A stretch of 64,000 bases of DNA from Stratiolaelaps scimitus (lineage: Eukaryota; Arthropoda; Arachnida; Mesostigmata; Laelapidae), in contig JABWDB010000001.1 in NCBI GenBank assembly GCA_019614645.1, forward strand, positions 21,307,501 through 21,371,500. Reading direction: 5' to 3'. A model generated the notes under the pieces. That model had not been told where the DNA came from and did no database searches. It worked only from the letters and a program-made list of their open reading frames with translations. Position 1 is the stretch's first letter. The number at the start of each line of letters is the position of its first letter. Shown here piece by piece: positions 62,301 through 64,000 of the stretch. The position numbers and the translations under genes were made by a program.

Positions 62301-64000
62301 AGGTCGGATCGATTTATGGTCCAAACTGTCATGTTCTCATTGAAGATCCTTTTCCTCTGTTCCATGTTGTATGTAACAATGTAACAATTGTAAATAGTTA
62401 TAAACAGAGACAGGCAAAAAACTTCGGCAAGGACAGGGCAGATTCTAATGTTAATCGAGATGTGAGGTAATAGGCATCATCGGCTACTGTTCAACGTGAA
62501 AAACGGCTTGCCGCCAGTCATAAACGTCAGGCAACGACATGGCATGCCCAGTATTGCGGTGACGATCAGAACCAACCCGGTGAGGGTTAGCTCAACCTCA
62601 AAGTAAGCATTATCTTCTCAATTACCGTTAGAGTCGGATTCGAAAATCGTCCTCTGCGTGATAATTGTCTCAGGTTATCCCTATTCATTTGGCTCTCAAT
62701 GCCGCTAGGTAGCTTGTTCTATATAGGTCGTGTTGCAAAAATATCAAATGCGTGCTTTACTTGAGAAGTCAGACACCCTGCTATTAAGATGAACATATAT
62801 ACCCATGAGTTATAACTAGTCAGCGAATAAGCAGTGTGATGACGCCATTGTCATTGAATGACAAGCACATTCGATCACCATAATAATTACCTGTATACGT
62901 TTTTTGACAGCGGAATAAACGTTAAGCTAGAAGTATTTCATCAATGCTTTAACTGTAAGCTTAGATTTAAATAACTGTAAGTTTTCTTTTGCTATTAACG
63001 ATATCGGCGAGGAGACAGATTATAATATTATTATTTGGTACAAGGCTATACAGTACACCGAAGCAAATACTTATAGAATACAAATATGCTCTAAATTGGC
63101 TACAGCCGGATTTAAAGATACCAGCCACAGGCCGATGGCTTGCTAGGCTTTCACAAAAGGCAAAGCCTTGTGTCAGTATACTCATGAGGACTCTATATTA
63201 TTCAAAGCTTGAGGCATCTGCTGCGATAGAACTCACGTCATCTGGTATATCTCCGGTATTAAAATTGTAATGCTCACTGACGGTCTCCATAGACTTCAGA
63301 AGACGTATGGATTTTGAAACAAGCAACTCCGTTGTAACTAATGTAGATTGCATTGATATAGGTGTGCTTTACAAAATACAGTGGGTATGAAGTATCTGTG
63401 TAGAACTAAGAATTGCGTCGCATAAAAACCTCCTGGGCTTCATGGTTTTCTACAAATGGGTTAAACACCTACAAACATGAATACATATACGGTATGGATT
63501 AGAAGTAGTGCATTGGCTGAAGGATCAAGTACTCGAGTTGTTTCGAGGTCCTATGCTTAAGACGTTGCTATAGCAGAACATTTCAAGGCCAAGTGAGCCA
63601 CAAGGGCCTACGCCGAAATACAAATGATCAGGTACCACAGGAAGAGATGGAACGAAGCGTGTGTTATTGATGAAGAAAATATCTCGGAGATCTATATTAT
63701 TATGTTTGATTTTTCCTTTCAATTTAACTGAGCCGCAACTTTGCCACAGACTAGCAGCCCCAGTGAAATACAACAAGTTGCTTGGCTTTGCACGGTCTTG
63801 GTCCACCGCTCGGGCAGGGGATGCATCTCTCCGATGGCTTCCTTTTTTACATCAGAAAAAGCGACCCAGGTGAGAGGGTCAACTTGGAGTATGAGGACCA
63901 ATATGTTGAACATCGCGTTACTGCCAGATGGCCAGATCACCTCATGCCATCGTAGCCATTAATCTCGTGGCATCGAGGCACATTAGGACATTCACTGAAC
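56361..64000. other. Region upstream of gene B, no gene recognised
   Basis: It should include the gene B promoter; I see no clear TATA box. Open frames of up to 156 codons (57025-57495) occur but show no motif, no signal peptide and no convincing splice partners. A tRNA-like fragment lies at 60174-60232. A (TA)-rich stretch occurs near 58123. Confidence 0.5.
60174..60232 (+). mobile_element. tRNA-derived SINE fragment or tRNA pseudogene
   Basis: ATAGTGGTTAGTCG (60179-60192) fits tRNA box A and GGGCTCGATCCTG (60216-60228) box B at tRNA-like spacing. No proper acceptor stem or anticodon loop is visible, so it is not an intact tRNA gene. Confidence 0.45.

Noticed and set aside
1..64000. CRISPR arrays, operons or prokaryotic mobile systems
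   Set aside because: The window is eukaryotic, with spliced genes. No regularly spaced direct repeats with unique spacers were seen; the 30-bp tandem repeat at 49690 has no spacers.

Overview
This is eukaryotic nuclear DNA: short coding islands with clear GT/AG splice signals sit in long, moderately AT-rich non-coding sequence containing many (TA)n, (CT)n and (GTT)n microsatellites and fragments with tRNA-like box A/box B signals. A secreted chitin-modifying enzyme points to an arthropod. The pairing with an anosmin-type neural adhesion family fits but does not fix the lineage. A chelicerate such as a parasitiform mite is my guess, not a demonstrated fact.

Region 1 (1-16963, + strand) holds the last five exons of a chitin deacetylase gene. 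They splice in a single consistent frame (144-410, 2265-2438, 5758-5932, 11330-11439, 16816-16963). The gene enters from the left: the signal peptide, any chitin-binding and LDL-receptor-A domains, and the first half of the NodB deacetylase domain lie outside the window. The intron from 5933 to 11329 starts with GC rather than GT, in an otherwise perfect donor consensus (AAG|GCAAGT).

Region 2 (16964-46616) is about 29 kb in which I find no convincing gene. It holds microsatellites, tRNA-derived SINE-like fragments, short dispersed repeats, GC-rich blocks (strongest at 43.4-45.2 kb) and a 74-nt hairpin at 33558-33631 shaped like a microRNA precursor.

Region 3 (46617-56360, - strand) holds two tandem paralogous genes, each of four exons with identical intron positions and phases (0, 0, 1). 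The conceptual proteins are 590 aa (gene A, 46617-50605) and 549 aa (gene B, 53163-56360). Each has a signal peptide, a ten-cysteine box matching the N-terminal cysteine-rich region of anosmin-1 (the Kallmann-syndrome protein), three fibronectin type III-like domains and a C-terminal hydrophobic segment. The whey-acidic-protein (WAP) domain that normally follows the cysteine box in anosmin-1 is absent from both. The pair therefore looks like a WAP-less, membrane-tethered anosmin offshoot, and it is the most interesting item in the window. Their intervening introns contain a 30-bp minisatellite (gene A) and a 24-bp perfect inverted repeat (gene B).

Region 4 (56361-64000) shows no convincing gene, only a tRNA-like SINE fragment near 60.2 kb and chance open frames. 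The deacetylase and the anosmin-like pair are convergently oriented and about 29 kb apart; nothing in the sequence suggests that they work together.
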